DNA of 64,000 nt from Rhizobium sp. Root1334 (lineage in GTDB: Bacteria > Pseudomonadota > Alphaproteobacteria > Rhizobiales > Rhizobiaceae): the NCBI RefSeq assembly GCF_001426665.1, contig NZ_LMEY01000030.1:725-64724 (forward strand). Reading direction: 5' to 3'. Both the position numbers and the translations under genes were made by a program. Every line of letters starts with the position of its first letter. Within the stretch, counting starts at the first letter, position 1. Under the pieces are notes generated by a model that was not told the origin of the DNA, made no database searches, and saw nothing but the letters and a program-made list of their open reading frames with translations. Positions 25,517 through 34,431 of this stretch are shown piece after piece.

Positions 25517-25555
25517 AAATCCGGCGCCAGACCAAACAGGCCCGGCGCCGGATTT
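25517..25555 (-). terminator. Terminator of the peroxiredoxin gene
   Basis: AAATCCGGCGCC and GGCGCCGGATTT form a 12-bp stem. On the minus strand it is followed by a run of seven T. It sits 25 bases beyond the peroxiredoxin stop and directly ahead of ureE, so ureEFG probably need separate initiation or read-through. Confidence 0.85.
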
Positions 25556-25579
25556 GACGAAAATCACCCTTGCCTGAAA

Positions 25580-26122
25580 TCAGGCAGCGATCTTTTCCGA
25601 CTGCAGCGCGCCGAGGATGTTCTGCGGCGACGAGACGCCATACGGGTCGTTGTCGGCATTGTCGCAATAGCCTTCTTCCTCGAACCACTGTTCGACGACA
25701 CCGTCATTGATGACGGCGGCATAACGCCAGGAACGCATACCGAAGCCGAGATTGTCCTTGGAAACGAGCATGCCCATCTTGCGGGTAAACTCGCCGGAGC
25801 CATCAGGAATGAGCTTGACGTTTTCGAGGTTCTGCGACTTGCCCCAGGCATTCATCACGAAGGCGTCGTTGACGGAGATGCAGTAGATTTCATCAATGCC
25901 CTCGGCACGGAAATCAGCCGTCAGCTTTTCGAAGTCGGGAAGCTGAAAGGTCGAGCAGGTCGGCGTAAACGCGCCCGGCAGCGAAAACAGGATGACGCGC
26001 TTGCCGGCGAAATAATCGGCCGACGAAACATCCTGCCAGCGGAATGGATTGGCACCGCCAACGGCTTCGTCGCGAATACGCGTGCGGAAGGTAACGGACG
26101 GAACTTTTCTGCCAATGATCAT
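25580..26122 (-). CDS. Peroxiredoxin (Prx5-like)
   Basis: 180 residues. It contains the peroxidatic-cysteine motif FSLPGAFTPTCSTFQLPDFEKL and the EIYCISVNDAFVMNAWGK segment of the Prx5/AhpC-TSA group. It reduces hydroperoxides using thiols or glutaredoxin. The start at 26122 (MIIGRKVPSVTFRTR) has an AGGAGTATCCATC ribosome-binding site; a longer frame to 26302 lacks one. It lies between the two halves of the urease accessory genes with its own terminator, so it is probably an independent gene rather than part of nickel assembly. Confidence 0.9.
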   Translation of the reverse strand: MIIGRKVPSVTFRTRIRDEAVGGANPFRWQDVSSADYFAGKRVILFSLPGAFTPTCSTFQLPDFEKLTADFRAEGIDEIYCISVNDAFVMNAWGKSQNLENVKLIPDGSGEFTRKMGMLVSKDNLGFGMRSWRYAAVINDGVVEQWFEEEGYCDNADNDPYGVSSPQNILGALQSEKIAA

Positions 26123-26307
26123 GATGGATACTCCTTGAAAGATAAACGTCCCGCGCGGCAGGTCTTGGGAGGAACCCGGCGCAGGAAGTGACCCTTTTTC
26201 TATAGCAATGGCTGCTGCGATGCAGCACAAAGGCGACGAAAAACACTCGCCGCATGGCTGACCTGCACTCAGCGCATGCCTGTGCCTGCGACAAAAAGTC
26301 AATTATT

Positions 26308-26994
26308 TCAATTATACAGCGCCAGCGATGCCGACAGGGAAATCGGTAATGGATTCCACCAGCCGGTTCGCAACCCTGCCTCGCGAAGCGCCTTGGCCGT
26401 CCAGGTATTGCAGCCAAGGACAGCAGTGAACCAGCCGTTGGCCTCGAAAAAACGGTCATTGGCGCCGTAGGCAACATCCGGAATCGCCTCGATTCGGCCG
26501 CCTGCTGACATAAAGCTCGCTTCGATGAAGGATAGCAGCCGTTCGTATTCATCCGGCCCGATCTCAAAACCCGCAACATGATCCGCGGGCTCGAGAATCT
26601 CGCCCGCGACATCGGCATGGATGACCGAGCGATCAAGCGTCAGCCCCTTGAACAATGGCACCGGTTTCAACTCCGACCATGTGGGCGTCTCGATATAAAA
26701 CGCCCGGCCACCCCAGCCGAAAACCAGCCAGCGTGCGTCCGGATGCGCAACCGGCATGCCGCTTTCCGCGAGAAACGGAAAACGGCCCAGCGTTTCGGCA
26801 GTGACTGGAATGGCAATGTCCGTATGGATCGGGTTGGACAGCACAAGAATCCGATGCGTCTCCCTCGTTTCCGCATCGGCTTTCGCGGTATGCCACAAAG
26901 GCCGAGGCACGAATGTCCCGGCAACAATCGCCAAGACCGCGGTAAACACAGCGGCCGCCAGCCAGCGCACGGGCCGTCTCCAGGACATCAGCAT
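26308..26994 (-). CDS. DUF2459 (TIGR02117) urease-linked protein
   Basis: 228 residues. One N-terminal membrane anchor (residues about 8-32) precedes a periplasmic domain with HTDIAIPV, WLVFGWGGRAFYIETPTW, ILEPADHVAGF and NGWFTAVLGCNTWTAKALREAGL. These conserved blocks match a family often encoded beside urease genes in Rhizobiales. H57 and the late Cys-Asn-Thr-Trp hint at a cysteine/histidine hydrolase-like fold, but no activity is known to me. It follows ureC by 22 bases, so it is probably co-transcribed. Confidence 0.8.
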   Translation of the reverse strand: MLMSWRRPVRWLAAAVFTAVLAIVAGTFVPRPLWHTAKADAETRETHRILVLSNPIHTDIAIPVTAETLGRFPFLAESGMPVAHPDARWLVFGWGGRAFYIETPTWSELKPVPLFKGLTLDRSVIHADVAGEILEPADHVAGFEIGPDEYERLLSFIEASFMSAGGRIEAIPDVAYGANDRFFEANGWFTAVLGCNTWTAKALREAGLRTGWWNPLPISLSASLALYN

Positions 26995-27016
26995 TCTTTC
27001 TCGATCAACAACCGCG

Positions 27017-28726
27017 CTAGAACATGAAGTAGCGCTGCGCCATCGGTAGCACCGTTGCGGGTTCGCAGGTCAAGAGCTCGCCATCGGCCCGAACCTCGTA
27101 GGTTTCGGGGTCCACCTCAACATGCGGCGTCAGGCTATTGTGGATCATCGAGGCCTTGCCGATGCCACCACGGGTGTTCTTCACCGCAACGAGCTGCTTG
27201 GCAACACCGAGCCGCGCCTGCAGCCCACCATCGAGCGATGCCTGCGATACGAAGGTGACGGACGAATTGGTTCGTGCCTTGCCAAAGGCGCCAAACATCG
27301 GCCGGTAATGCACCGGCTGTGGCGTCGGGATCGAGGCGTTCGGATCCCCCATCGGGGCAGCCGCGATCATGCCGCCAAGAAGCACCATATCGGGCTTCAC
27401 CCCGAAGAACGCCGGATTCCACATCACCAGATCGGCACGCTTGCCGACTTCGATCGAGCCGATCTCATGCGAAAGGCCCTGCGCGATCGCGGGGTTGATC
27501 GTGTATTTGGCGATATAGCGCCGGACGCGAAAGTTGTCGTTCTCGCCGGTCTCCTGCGGCAGCCGGCCCCGTTGCCGTTTCATCTTGTCGGCCGTCTGCC
27601 AGGTGCGGATCGCCACCTCGCCAACGCGGCCCATGGCCTGACTGTCGGACGAAATGATCGAGAACGCGCCGATATCATGCAGGATGTCTTCGGCTGCGAT
27701 CGTCTCCTTGCGGATACGGCTTTCGGCAAAGGCAATGTCTTCCGGGATCGACGGCGACAGGTGATGGCAGACCATCAGCATGTCGAGATGCTCGGCAAGT
27801 GTATTGACCGTGTAGGGCCGGGTCGGGTTCGTTGAGGACGGGATGACGTTCGGCTGGCCGCAGATCTTGATGATATCAGGGGCATGGCCGCCGCCCGCGC
27901 CTTCGGTGTGAAAGGCATGGATCGTGCGCCCCTTGATGGCCCCGATCGTATCTTCGACGAAACCGCTTTCGTTCAGCGTATCGGTGTGGATCATCACCTG
28001 CACGTCAAAGGCATCGGCAACCGACAGGCAATTGTCGATGGCGGCTGGCGTCGTGCCCCAGTCCTCGTGCAGCTTCAAGCTGGAGGCCCCGGCAAGGATC
28101 ATCTCCTCGATCGGCGCCGGAAGCGAGGCGTTGCCCTTGCCAGCCAGCGCGAGATTCATTGGAAAGGCATCAAAGCTCTCGATCATCCGCTCGATATGCC
28201 ACGCGCCGGTGCACGTGGTTGCCAGCGTGCCATGCGCCGGGCCGGAGCCGCCGCCAAGCATCGTGGTGATCCCCGACATCAGGGCTTCCTCGATCTGCTG
28301 CGGGCAAATGTAATGGATATGGGCATCCATGCCACCTGCCGTAATGATTTTGCCTTCGCTGGCAATCACCTCCGTCGACGGACCGACAATGATGGTCACC
28401 CCCGGCTGGGTGTCCGGGTTACCAGCCTTGCCGATCGCAGCGATCCGGCCGTTCTTCAAGCCGATATCGGCCTTGACGATGCCGGTATGATCAACAATCA
28501 GCGCATTGGTGATGACGGTATCGACCGCCCCTTGCGCCCGCGTGGCCTGGCTCTGGCCCATGCCGTCGCGAATGACCTTGCCACCGCCAAACTTCACCTC
28601 GTCGCCATAGGTGGTGAAATCCTTTTCCACCTCGATGAACAGCTCGGTATCGGCCAGCCGAACCTTGTCGCCGGTGGTGGGGCCGAACATGCTGGCATAG
28701 GCCGCGCGCGACATTTTGTAGGACAT
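27017..28726 (-). CDS. ureC: Urease subunit alpha
   Basis: 569 residues, the usual bacterial UreC length. It hydrolyses urea to ammonia and carbamate at a dinuclear nickel site. All ligands are visible: H136 and H138 ([12 protein letters not shown]), the carbamylated lysine K218 (SLKLHEDWG), H247 (MIHTDT) and H273 ([14 protein letters not shown]). The flap cysteine/histidine pair is C320/H321 ([13 protein letters not shown]). Although ureC belongs to the urt-ure run, two unrelated small genes separate it from ureB, an arrangement typical of rhizobia. Confidence 0.97.
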   Translation of the reverse strand: MSYKMSRAAYASMFGPTTGDKVRLADTELFIEVEKDFTTYGDEVKFGGGKVIRDGMGQSQATRAQGAVDTVITNALIVDHTGIVKADIGLKNGRIAAIGKAGNPDTQPGVTIIVGPSTEVIASEGKIITAGGMDAHIHYICPQQIEEALMSGITTMLGGGSGPAHGTLATTCTGAWHIERMIESFDAFPMNLALAGKGNASLPAPIEEMILAGASSLKLHEDWGTTPAAIDNCLSVADAFDVQVMIHTDTLNESGFVEDTIGAIKGRTIHAFHTEGAGGGHAPDIIKICGQPNVIPSSTNPTRPYTVNTLAEHLDMLMVCHHLSPSIPEDIAFAESRIRKETIAAEDILHDIGAFSIISSDSQAMGRVGEVAIRTWQTADKMKRQRGRLPQETGENDNFRVRRYIAKYTINPAIAQGLSHEIGSIEVGKRADLVMWNPAFFGVKPDMVLLGGMIAAAPMGDPNASIPTPQPVHYRPMFGAFGKARTNSSVTFVSQASLDGGLQARLGVAKQLVAVKNTRGGIGKASMIHNSLTPHVEVDPETYEVRADGELLTCEPATVLPMAQRYFMF

Positions 28727-28731
28727 GGCTT

Positions 28732-29403
28732 TCAGGCTCCCTGAGCAAAGGCGGGTAAACTGGTCGGATCGAGGCGCAACAGCTGCCCCTTGGAAATCAG
28801 GTCATCGACATAACGGCGCTCGGCAGAAAAAGGATGCCACTCCCAGCCCGCATGGCCAAAACCGGCAAGAACCACGCGATTCGTCGGGCGGCGCCAATGA
28901 GCCAGCACTTCGGCAATCGCAATCAAACCGCTGCTCGGCACGACATATTCGCCGGGGTCGAATGGCTTCAGCCCCGCATCGACACGCTCATGCGTAGACG
29001 CCGGGATCGTATGAAAGGCGCGGCCGGTCGCCTGGGCAAAGGTGCGAAAACCATCGGTATAATCGTCGCAGAGATCATCAAGATCCGGATGCGTCAAAGC
29101 CAGCTGCGGCCGCAACGCCTGAAACTTGTCTCCATCACGAACGCACCAGATCGCGCTTGCCCGCCGCACCGCCGCTTTCGTCTTCCACATCCCGCCCCCC
29201 AGCATGGCCAGCGCCGGACGTCCGGTGTTGCAGACGGCAACGATATCCGTCTTCTCCCCACCCGCTCCGCAGGAACGGCAATCGTTGAAGCGGATCACCA
29301 GATCAGCCGCATCGATGATGGCGGCCGCACCATCCGGCACCGGACCATTGCCAACGATCATGATGGTCCGGCTCGCGGTCACGGACACCTCAGTTTCCAG
29401 CAC
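28732..29403 (-). CDS. Urease operon accessory protein (GT29/sialyltransferase-like fold)
   Basis: 223 residues. The start [35 protein letters not shown] resembles the L-motif of family 29 glycosyltransferases (VGNGP...IRFN). A C-terminal [15 protein letters not shown] and [21 protein letters not shown] follow, again like GT29 small motifs. Rhizobial annotations usually call this a urease operon accessory protein. It overlaps the LprI-like gene by 14 bases and stands 5 bases ahead of ureC, so it is translated with urease. Whether it transfers a sugar and to what is unknown. Confidence 0.75.
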   Translation of the reverse strand: MLETEVSVTASRTIMIVGNGPVPDGAAAIIDAADLVIRFNDCRSCGAGGEKTDIVAVCNTGRPALAMLGGGMWKTKAAVRRASAIWCVRDGDKFQALRPQLALTHPDLDDLCDDYTDGFRTFAQATGRAFHTIPASTHERVDAGLKPFDPGEYVVPSSGLIAIAEVLAHWRRPTNRVVLAGFGHAGWEWHPFSAERRYVDDLISKGQLLRLDPTSLPAFAQGA

Positions 29404-29824
29404 CTTCCGTCAGGCCCTTCAGTTCCTCGGTTCGCTTCTTGGTCAGGTCCGCCAGGCAACCGGAGACCAGCATCGGCTCCATCGAACCGCCCCGCGCCTC
29501 GAAACCGGCCAGTTCGCATTGGCCGTCGCGATAATCAATCCAGGCGCGCTGGGCCTTCTTCAGAGCTTCGACGGCACCGACATAGCTGGGGGCGATACCG
29601 GCCATTTCCTTGTCGGTATCCTTCATCGCCGCCATGGCCTTCTTGTAGACCGCGTTCAGCTCCGTATCGGCCGCCTCATAATCCTTGTTGGCGCAAATGT
29701 TCATATCCGCCTGGGTCATTGCATTGGCGCAATCGACCTGCGGATCCTCTTGCGCCTGTGCAAGGAGAACGCCTTGAAACAACGTGACCGCAAGCGAAAC
29801 TGACGTGAGGAGGAAACGCCTCAT
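29390..29824 (-). CDS. LprI-like (DUF1311) secreted protein
   Basis: 144 residues. It has a signal peptide ([24 protein letters not shown]), then the LprI/DUF1311 module with four cysteines: [27 protein letters not shown], later [15 protein letters not shown] and VSGCLADL. The two pairs probably form disulfides in the periplasm. The name comes from the mycobacterial lysozyme inhibitor LprI. The start overlaps the ureB stop (ATGA). A role in the urease operon is not known. Confidence 0.82.
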   Translation of the reverse strand: MRRFLLTSVSLAVTLFQGVLLAQAQEDPQVDCANAMTQADMNICANKDYEAADTELNAVYKKAMAAMKDTDKEMAGIAPSYVGAVEALKKAQRAWIDYRDGQCELAGFEARGGSMEPMLVSGCLADLTKKRTEELKGLTEGAGN

Positions 29825-30126
29825 AGCTTGCCCATGACCTTCTGGCGGAAGCCGTAAACCTCGCGCTTGCCGGTAAAAGGAATGAGCGTGACGCTACGCG
29901 TCTGTCCCGGCTCAAAGCGCACCGCGGTTCCGGCTGGAATATCCAGGCGCCTGCCATGTGCCACGGCCCGGTCAAACAGCAAGGCGGCATTGGTTTCGGC
30001 AAAATGATAGTGGCTGCCGACCTGGACGGGACGGTCACCGCTATTGGAAACCTCCAGCGATACCGTGTCCAGCCCGGCATTCAGCTCGATCTCGCCCTCT
30101 GCCGCAAGGATTTCACCGGGGATCAT
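29821..30126 (-). CDS. ureB: Urease subunit beta
   Basis: 101 residues, the normal length for an unfused bacterial UreB. It begins [46 protein letters not shown], the invariant family block. It is a structural subunit of the (UreABC)3 enzyme. It lies 17 bases after the DUF1272 gene and overlaps the LprI-like gene. Confidence 0.96.
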   Translation of the reverse strand: MIPGEILAAEGEIELNAGLDTVSLEVSNSGDRPVQVGSHYHFAETNAALLFDRAVAHGRRLDIPAGTAVRFEPGQTRSVTLIPFTGKREVYGFRQKVMGKL

Positions 30127-30143
30127 CGTATCGTCTCTCCTCT

Positions 30144-30398
30144 TCAGGCAGCCTTGATCGGCGCGCAGCCTTCGGCTTTCAGAACGCGCTCGGTGGAGGC
30201 CGGAAACTTGCCGAGCTTGGCTGCTGGACGAACCGGGCGGCGCACGAGTTCGCCACTACAGTTCGGGCATTGCCCATCGAGAACATCGGTGACGCACTGC
30301 GTGCAGAAGGTGCATTCGAAGCTGCAGATCATGGCTTCGCGGCTGCCAGGCGGCAGATCCTTGTTGCAGCATTCGCAATTGGGTCTCAGTTGCAGCAT
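30144..30398 (-). CDS. DUF1272 small zinc-binding-type protein
   Basis: 84 residues. Cysteines are arranged as CECC near residues 8-11, [14 protein letters not shown] at about 24-36, and GQCPNCSG. This pattern fits two treble-clef or rubredoxin-like zinc sites of DUF1272. It lies between ureA (9 bases) and ureB (17 bases) and is surely co-transcribed. A metal-handling role in a nickel-enzyme operon is tempting but unproven. Nothing else in the protein indicates function. Confidence 0.82.
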   Translation of the reverse strand: MLQLRPNCECCNKDLPPGSREAMICSFECTFCTQCVTDVLDGQCPNCSGELVRRPVRPAAKLGKFPASTERVLKAEGCAPIKAA

Positions 30399-30407
30399 GG
30401 TCTTTCC

Positions 30408-30710
30408 TCAGCGAATGGGTTCATGGACGGTGACAAGCTTTGTCCCATCCGGAAACGTCGCCTCAATCTGGATATCGTGGATCATCTCGGGAATGCCTTC
30501 CATCACCTGAGCGCGGGTGATCACATGAGCGCCCGCCTCCATCAGGTCAGGCACCGAGCGGCCATCGCGCGCACCCTCGACGACAAAATCGGTGATCAGG
30601 GCGATTGCTTCGGGATGGTTGAGCTTGACGCCGCGCTCCAGCCGCCGGCGGGCGACCATGGCTGCCATCGAAATCAGCAATTTGTCTTTTTCACGAGGTG
30701 TCAGGTTCAT
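30408..30710 (-). CDS. ureA: Urease subunit gamma
   Basis: 100 residues with the family signature [39 protein letters not shown] and [13 protein letters not shown]-type helix. It is the smallest structural subunit of urease. ureD lies 26 bases upstream and a DUF1272 gene 9 bases downstream. The order D-A-(DUF1272)-B-(2 genes)-C follows rhizobial practice. Confidence 0.96.
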   Translation of the reverse strand: MNLTPREKDKLLISMAAMVARRRLERGVKLNHPEAIALITDFVVEGARDGRSVPDLMEAGAHVITRAQVMEGIPEMIHDIQIEATFPDGTKLVTVHEPIR

Positions 30711-30736
30711 GCGTGGTCACCGGGATTATGGGTCAA

Positions 30737-31570
30737 TTACAGGTTCCAGACTTTCGGCACAGAGGCGCCCTTGCGCAAGTGCGAAATGACCGGGATGAGG
30801 ATTTTTCTCAAGGCAAAACCATCGGCGGCAACGAGGCGGGCAATCAGCTTGTCTTCGCCTCCCACCCGATAGCAGCTCACGCCGCCCGCAATGCCGCCGA
30901 TCAGACCGCGCAGCTTGTCGAGATGCAACTCGCAATCAGCGCCGGTGTAAAACACGGTCGCGAAAGCCACCTGCCCGCCGAGCACCGCGCGTTCCTGCGT
31001 CAAACCGGAGATATCGCCGGAAAGCCGCAGATTTTCGGCATGCAGCAGCGCGCCATTCTTGCGAATGCGCCAGCGATCCTGAAACAGGCCTTCCCGCATC
31101 GCCTCGCCCATCGCCTTGCGCCCCAGAAGCACGGCCTCGACCGCCAGAAATTCCGCCCCATCAGCAAGATCGACCTCCAGCTTTCGCGATATCGAGGCCC
31201 GGTCAAACAGGATGGTTTCCTGCGGCAGCCAATGCACTGTGGCTCCCTGCCCCAGCGAAATCCGCGCACTCACCGCGGCCGTCCCGGCGCTGGCTTTATA
31301 GATTTTCTCGCAGGCCTGGGTGGTCAATGTCAGGTGGGTGCCGTCACCGGCTGCAAACGACCATTCTATATGATCGCCCCCCGTCAGACCGCCGGAACTG
31401 TTGATCAGCACCGCTTCCATCGTGGTGTCGAATGTGTCCGGCAACCGGATCTTGGCGCAGCCTTCCTGATAGAATTCGGCAAGCCGGGTACGCCCCGCAA
31501 ACGGCTTTGCCACCAGCCGCCCTTTGCCCCACGCCCTTTGCGGAGCGATCCCTGCTGCTACTTCAGCCAT
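30737..31570 (-). CDS. ureD: Urease accessory protein UreD
   Basis: 277 residues. The motifs [34 protein letters not shown] and [11 protein letters not shown] are UreD hallmarks. It binds apo-urease and, with UreF and UreG, provides the nickel-delivery tunnel. It starts only 6 bases after the urtE stop codon, which ties urea transport and hydrolysis into one transcription unit. Confidence 0.94.
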   Translation of the reverse strand: MAEVAAGIAPQRAWGKGRLVAKPFAGRTRLAEFYQEGCAKIRLPDTFDTTMEAVLINSSGGLTGGDHIEWSFAAGDGTHLTLTTQACEKIYKASAGTAAVSARISLGQGATVHWLPQETILFDRASISRKLEVDLADGAEFLAVEAVLLGRKAMGEAMREGLFQDRWRIRKNGALLHAENLRLSGDISGLTQERAVLGGQVAFATVFYTGADCELHLDKLRGLIGGIAGGVSCYRVGGEDKLIARLVAADGFALRKILIPVISHLRKGASVPKVWNL

Positions 31571-31576
31571 CTGCCG

Positions 31577-32272
31577 TCAAACCGTCAGGTGGCGGCGCGC
31601 TTCCGGCGTATCCAGCGTCTCGGCCGGGCCTTCATGCACGATCTCGCCACGGTCCATGATGTAAACATGGTCTGCAAGCTCCCGGCAGAAGTCAAGATAT
31701 TGTTCCACAAGCAGAATCGCCATCCCGGTGGAATCGCGCAGATACTGGATCGCCCGGCCGATATCCTTGATGATCGATGGCTGGATACCCTCCGTCGGCT
31801 CATCGAGGACGAGGATTTTGGGCCGGGTGACCAGCGCCCGGCCAATCGCCAGCTGCTGCTGCTGCCCGCCCGACAGATCGCCGCCGCGGCGGCCGAGCAT
31901 CGAGCGCAGGATGGGGAAGAGGTTGAAGATATCCTCCGGAATGAACCGGTCCTTGCGCGCCACCGGCGCATAGCCCGATTCCAGGTTTTCCTTGACCGTC
32001 AGCAGCGGAAAGACCTCGCGCCCCTGCGGCACGAAACCAATGCCGTGCTTGGCCCGATTGTAGGGCGCCATGCCGTTCAGCACCGTATCGTTGAAGGTAA
32101 TCGTGCCGGCGCTTGGCCCATGCTGGCCGGTAATCGCCCGAAGCAGGCTGGTCTTGCCGACGCCGTTGCGGCCGAGAACGCAGGTGATCTTGCCCATGGG
32201 CGCTGTAATGGAAACGCCACGGAGGGCTTGAGCCGCACCGTAATGGAGATTGATGTTGTCGACGGTCAGCAT
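31577..32272 (-). CDS. urtE: Urea ABC transporter ATP-binding protein UrtE
   Basis: 231 residues of the LivF class. Walker A is LGRNGVGKTSLLRAI, the signature LSGGQQQQLAIGRAL, and Walker B ILVLDEPTEGIQPSII. It opens MLTVDNINLHYGAAQALRGVS. It is paired with UrtD. A repeat element fills the 207-base gap between urtD and urtE, whereas the other urt genes are tightly packed. Confidence 0.94.
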   Translation of the reverse strand: MLTVDNINLHYGAAQALRGVSITAPMGKITCVLGRNGVGKTSLLRAITGQHGPSAGTITFNDTVLNGMAPYNRAKHGIGFVPQGREVFPLLTVKENLESGYAPVARKDRFIPEDIFNLFPILRSMLGRRGGDLSGGQQQQLAIGRALVTRPKILVLDEPTEGIQPSIIKDIGRAIQYLRDSTGMAILLVEQYLDFCRELADHVYIMDRGEIVHEGPAETLDTPEARRHLTV

Positions 32273-32299
32273 AGTTGATCACCTTCAGAAGTTGTGGCT

Positions 32300-32434
32300 T
32301 CACCCCCCTCTGTCGGCGGCGTCGACATCTCCCCCACAAGGGGGGAGATTGCCATTGGCATCAGCGCAATCGAGGAAAGAGAATGATCTCCCCCCTTGTG
32401 GGGGAGATGTCGCAAAGCGACAGAGGGGGGTGAA
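32300..32434. repeat. REPIN-like inverted repeat inside the urt operon
   Basis: Two inverted arms of about 49 bases (32300-32349 and 32386-32434) run from TTCACCCCCCTCTGTCG to the hairpin ATCTCCCCCACAAGGGGGAGAT-type core. They differ mainly in a short inner stretch (GGCGGCGTC versus CTTTG). About 36 bases separate them. The hairpin centre CTCCCC-ACAAG-GGGGAG is also the centre of the element at 14976-15208. There is no open reading frame and no adjacent DUF559 gene. It sits in the urtD-urtE gap and would form a large structure in the mRNA. Confidence 0.85.
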
Positions 32435-32479
32435 ACCGGCATCCACCGGCCGCAGAACATCGAAACGTTATAATGCATC

Positions 32480-33232
32480 TCACCGCCCCAGATAATTCTC
32501 GATCACTTTCGGATCGTTGCTGACGAAATCGATCGAGCCTTCGGCCAGCACCGAGCCTTCCGCCAGGCACGTCACCTTGACGCCGAGATCGCGGATGAAG
32601 CCCATGTCGTGTTCGACGACGACGACCGAGCGGGTCTTGGCGATTTCCTTGAGCAGGATGGCGGTTTCGGCGGTTTCCGCATCGGTCATGCCGGCGACGG
32701 GCTCATCGACCAGAAGCAGTTTCGGCTCCTGCGCGAGCAGCATGCCGATCTCCAGCCACTGTTTCTGCCCGTGCGAGAGATTGGCGGCCAGATCGTCCTT
32801 GCGCGCGGTCATGCGCACCGTTTCGAGGATTTCCTCGATACGCACCTTGTCCTCCGCCGTCAGCCGGTAAAACAGGGTCGAGAAAACGCCGCGTTTCCGG
32901 TTGAGCGCCAGCTCGATATTGTCCCAGACGGTATGGCTTTCGAACACCGTCGGCTTCTGAAACTTCCGGCCGATGCCGAGCTGGGCGATGTCGGCCTCGT
33001 CCTTCTTGGTCAGATCGATATCGCCGTTGAAAAACACCTGGCCGCTATCCGGCCGGGTCTTGCCGGTGATGATATCCATCATCGTCGTCTTGCCTGCCCC
33101 GTTCGGGCCGATGATAGCCCTGAGTTCACCGGGCTCAACCACGAAGGACAGCGAATTCAGCGCCTTGAACCCGTCGAACGATACCGAGACGCCATCGAGA
33201 TAAAGCAGGCTGCGTGAGGTCTTTGCATCCAT
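32480..33232 (-). CDS. urtD: Urea ABC transporter ATP-binding protein UrtD
   Basis: 250 residues of the LivG class. It has GPNGAGKTTMMDIITGKTRPDSG (Walker A), NLSHGQKQWLEIGMLL (signature with His, as usual in UrtD) and LLLVDEPVAGMTDAE (Walker B). The stop is followed by the repeat, then urtE. It starts 5 bases after the urtC stop. Confidence 0.94.
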   Translation of the reverse strand: MDAKTSRSLLYLDGVSVSFDGFKALNSLSFVVEPGELRAIIGPNGAGKTTMMDIITGKTRPDSGQVFFNGDIDLTKKDEADIAQLGIGRKFQKPTVFESHTVWDNIELALNRKRGVFSTLFYRLTAEDKVRIEEILETVRMTARKDDLAANLSHGQKQWLEIGMLLAQEPKLLLVDEPVAGMTDAETAETAILLKEIAKTRSVVVVEHDMGFIRDLGVKVTCLAEGSVLAEGSIDFVSNDPKVIENYLGR

Positions 33233-33237
33233 CGATC

Positions 33238-34431
33238 TTACTCCGCAGCCAGGGGTTCAAGCGTGGCCAGCCGGCTTTCGGCCCTGGCCGCAGCCTTGTC
33301 CTGATAGACTTTTTCAGCGGCATCTGCTTGTTTCTGTTCCTTGCGCCGGGCGAGGAACTGCTGGACCGTGCCGACCACGCCCTTTGGCAGGAACAAGGTC
33401 GTGGCGACGAACAGGGCGCCGAGTGCAAACAGCCAGAATTCCGGGAAGGCCGCGGTAAACACGCTTTTGCCGAAATTGACGAGGATGGCGCCGATGATCG
33501 GGCCGATCAGCGTGCCGCGCCCGCCAACCGCCGTCCAGATCACCACTTCGATCGAGTTTGCCGGGGCGAACTCTCCCGGGTTGATGATGCCGACCTGCGG
33601 CACATAGAGCGCACCGGCCACGCCCGCCATCATCGCCGAGACGGTGAAGATAAACAGCTTCATATTCTCGACCCGGTAGCCCAAAAACCGGGTCCGGCTT
33701 TCCGCATCGCGCACGCCGACCAGCACCTTGCCGTATTTTGAGCGGACAATGGCGGAACTCAGAACCAGAGCCAACGCCAGCGCGATGGCGGTTGCCGCAA
33801 AAAGTGCGGCGCGCGTACCACCGGCCTGAACGTTGAAGCCGAGAATTTCCTTGAAATCGGTCAGGCCATTGTTACCACCAAAACCCATCTCGTTGCGGAA
33901 GAAGGCTAGTAACAGAGCATAGGTCATCGCCTGGGTGATGATCGACAGATAGACGCCGGTAACGCGCGAGCGGAAGGCAAACCAGCCGAAGCCGAAGGCC
34001 AGCAATCCGGGCACCAAAAGCACCATCAGCGCTGCAAAGGCGAAATGGTTGAAGCCATACCAGTACCACGGCAGTTCCTGCCAGTTGAGGAACACCATGA
34101 AATCCGGCAGCAGCGGATTAGCATAGACGCCGCGATCGCCGATCTGGCGCATCAGATACATGCCCATGGCATATCCGCCGAGTGCGAAGAACGCGCCATG
34201 ACCGAGCGAAAGAATGCCGCAATAGCCCCAGACGAGATCAAGCGCCAAGGCCAGAAGCGCATAGCAAAGATACTTGCCAAGCAGCGGCACCAGATAGCCA
34301 GGGACATGAAAGACACTGTCTTCCGGGATCAGAAGATTGGCGAGCGGTACGAGGATTGCGGCAAGCAGGATGAGGCAAACGGCCCAGACCGTCTTCTTTT
34401 CGTGCTGGCTGAAAAGCATTTGCGTGATCAT
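33238..34431 (-). CDS. urtC: Urea ABC transporter permease UrtC
   Basis: 397 residues of the LivM family with about ten helices. It includes GYCGILSLGHGAFFALGGYAMGMYL and the coupling segment VGVRDAESRTRFLGYRVENMKLFIFTVSAMMAG. The start at 34431 (MITQMLFSQHEKKT) overlaps the urtB stop (ATGA at 34428); the open frame upstream is only the shifted frame of urtB. A charged C-terminal tail (RRKEQKQADAAEKV) follows the last helix. Confidence 0.93.
   Translation of the reverse strand: MITQMLFSQHEKKTVWAVCLILLAAILVPLANLLIPEDSVFHVPGYLVPLLGKYLCYALLALALDLVWGYCGILSLGHGAFFALGGYAMGMYLMRQIGDRGVYANPLLPDFMVFLNWQELPWYWYGFNHFAFAALMVLLVPGLLAFGFGWFAFRSRVTGVYLSIITQAMTYALLLAFFRNEMGFGGNNGLTDFKEILGFNVQAGGTRAALFAATAIALALALVLSSAIVRSKYGKVLVGVRDAESRTRFLGYRVENMKLFIFTVSAMMAGVAGALYVPQVGIINPGEFAPANSIEVVIWTAVGGRGTLIGPIIGAILVNFGKSVFTAAFPEFWLFALGALFVATTLFLPKGVVGTVQQFLARRKEQKQADAAEKVYQDKAAARAESRLATLEPLAAE

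Noticed and set aside
30698-32278. 526-codon plus-strand frame opposite ureD and urtE
   Set aside because: It spans two recognised minus-strand genes and their junction, so it is a compositional shadow.
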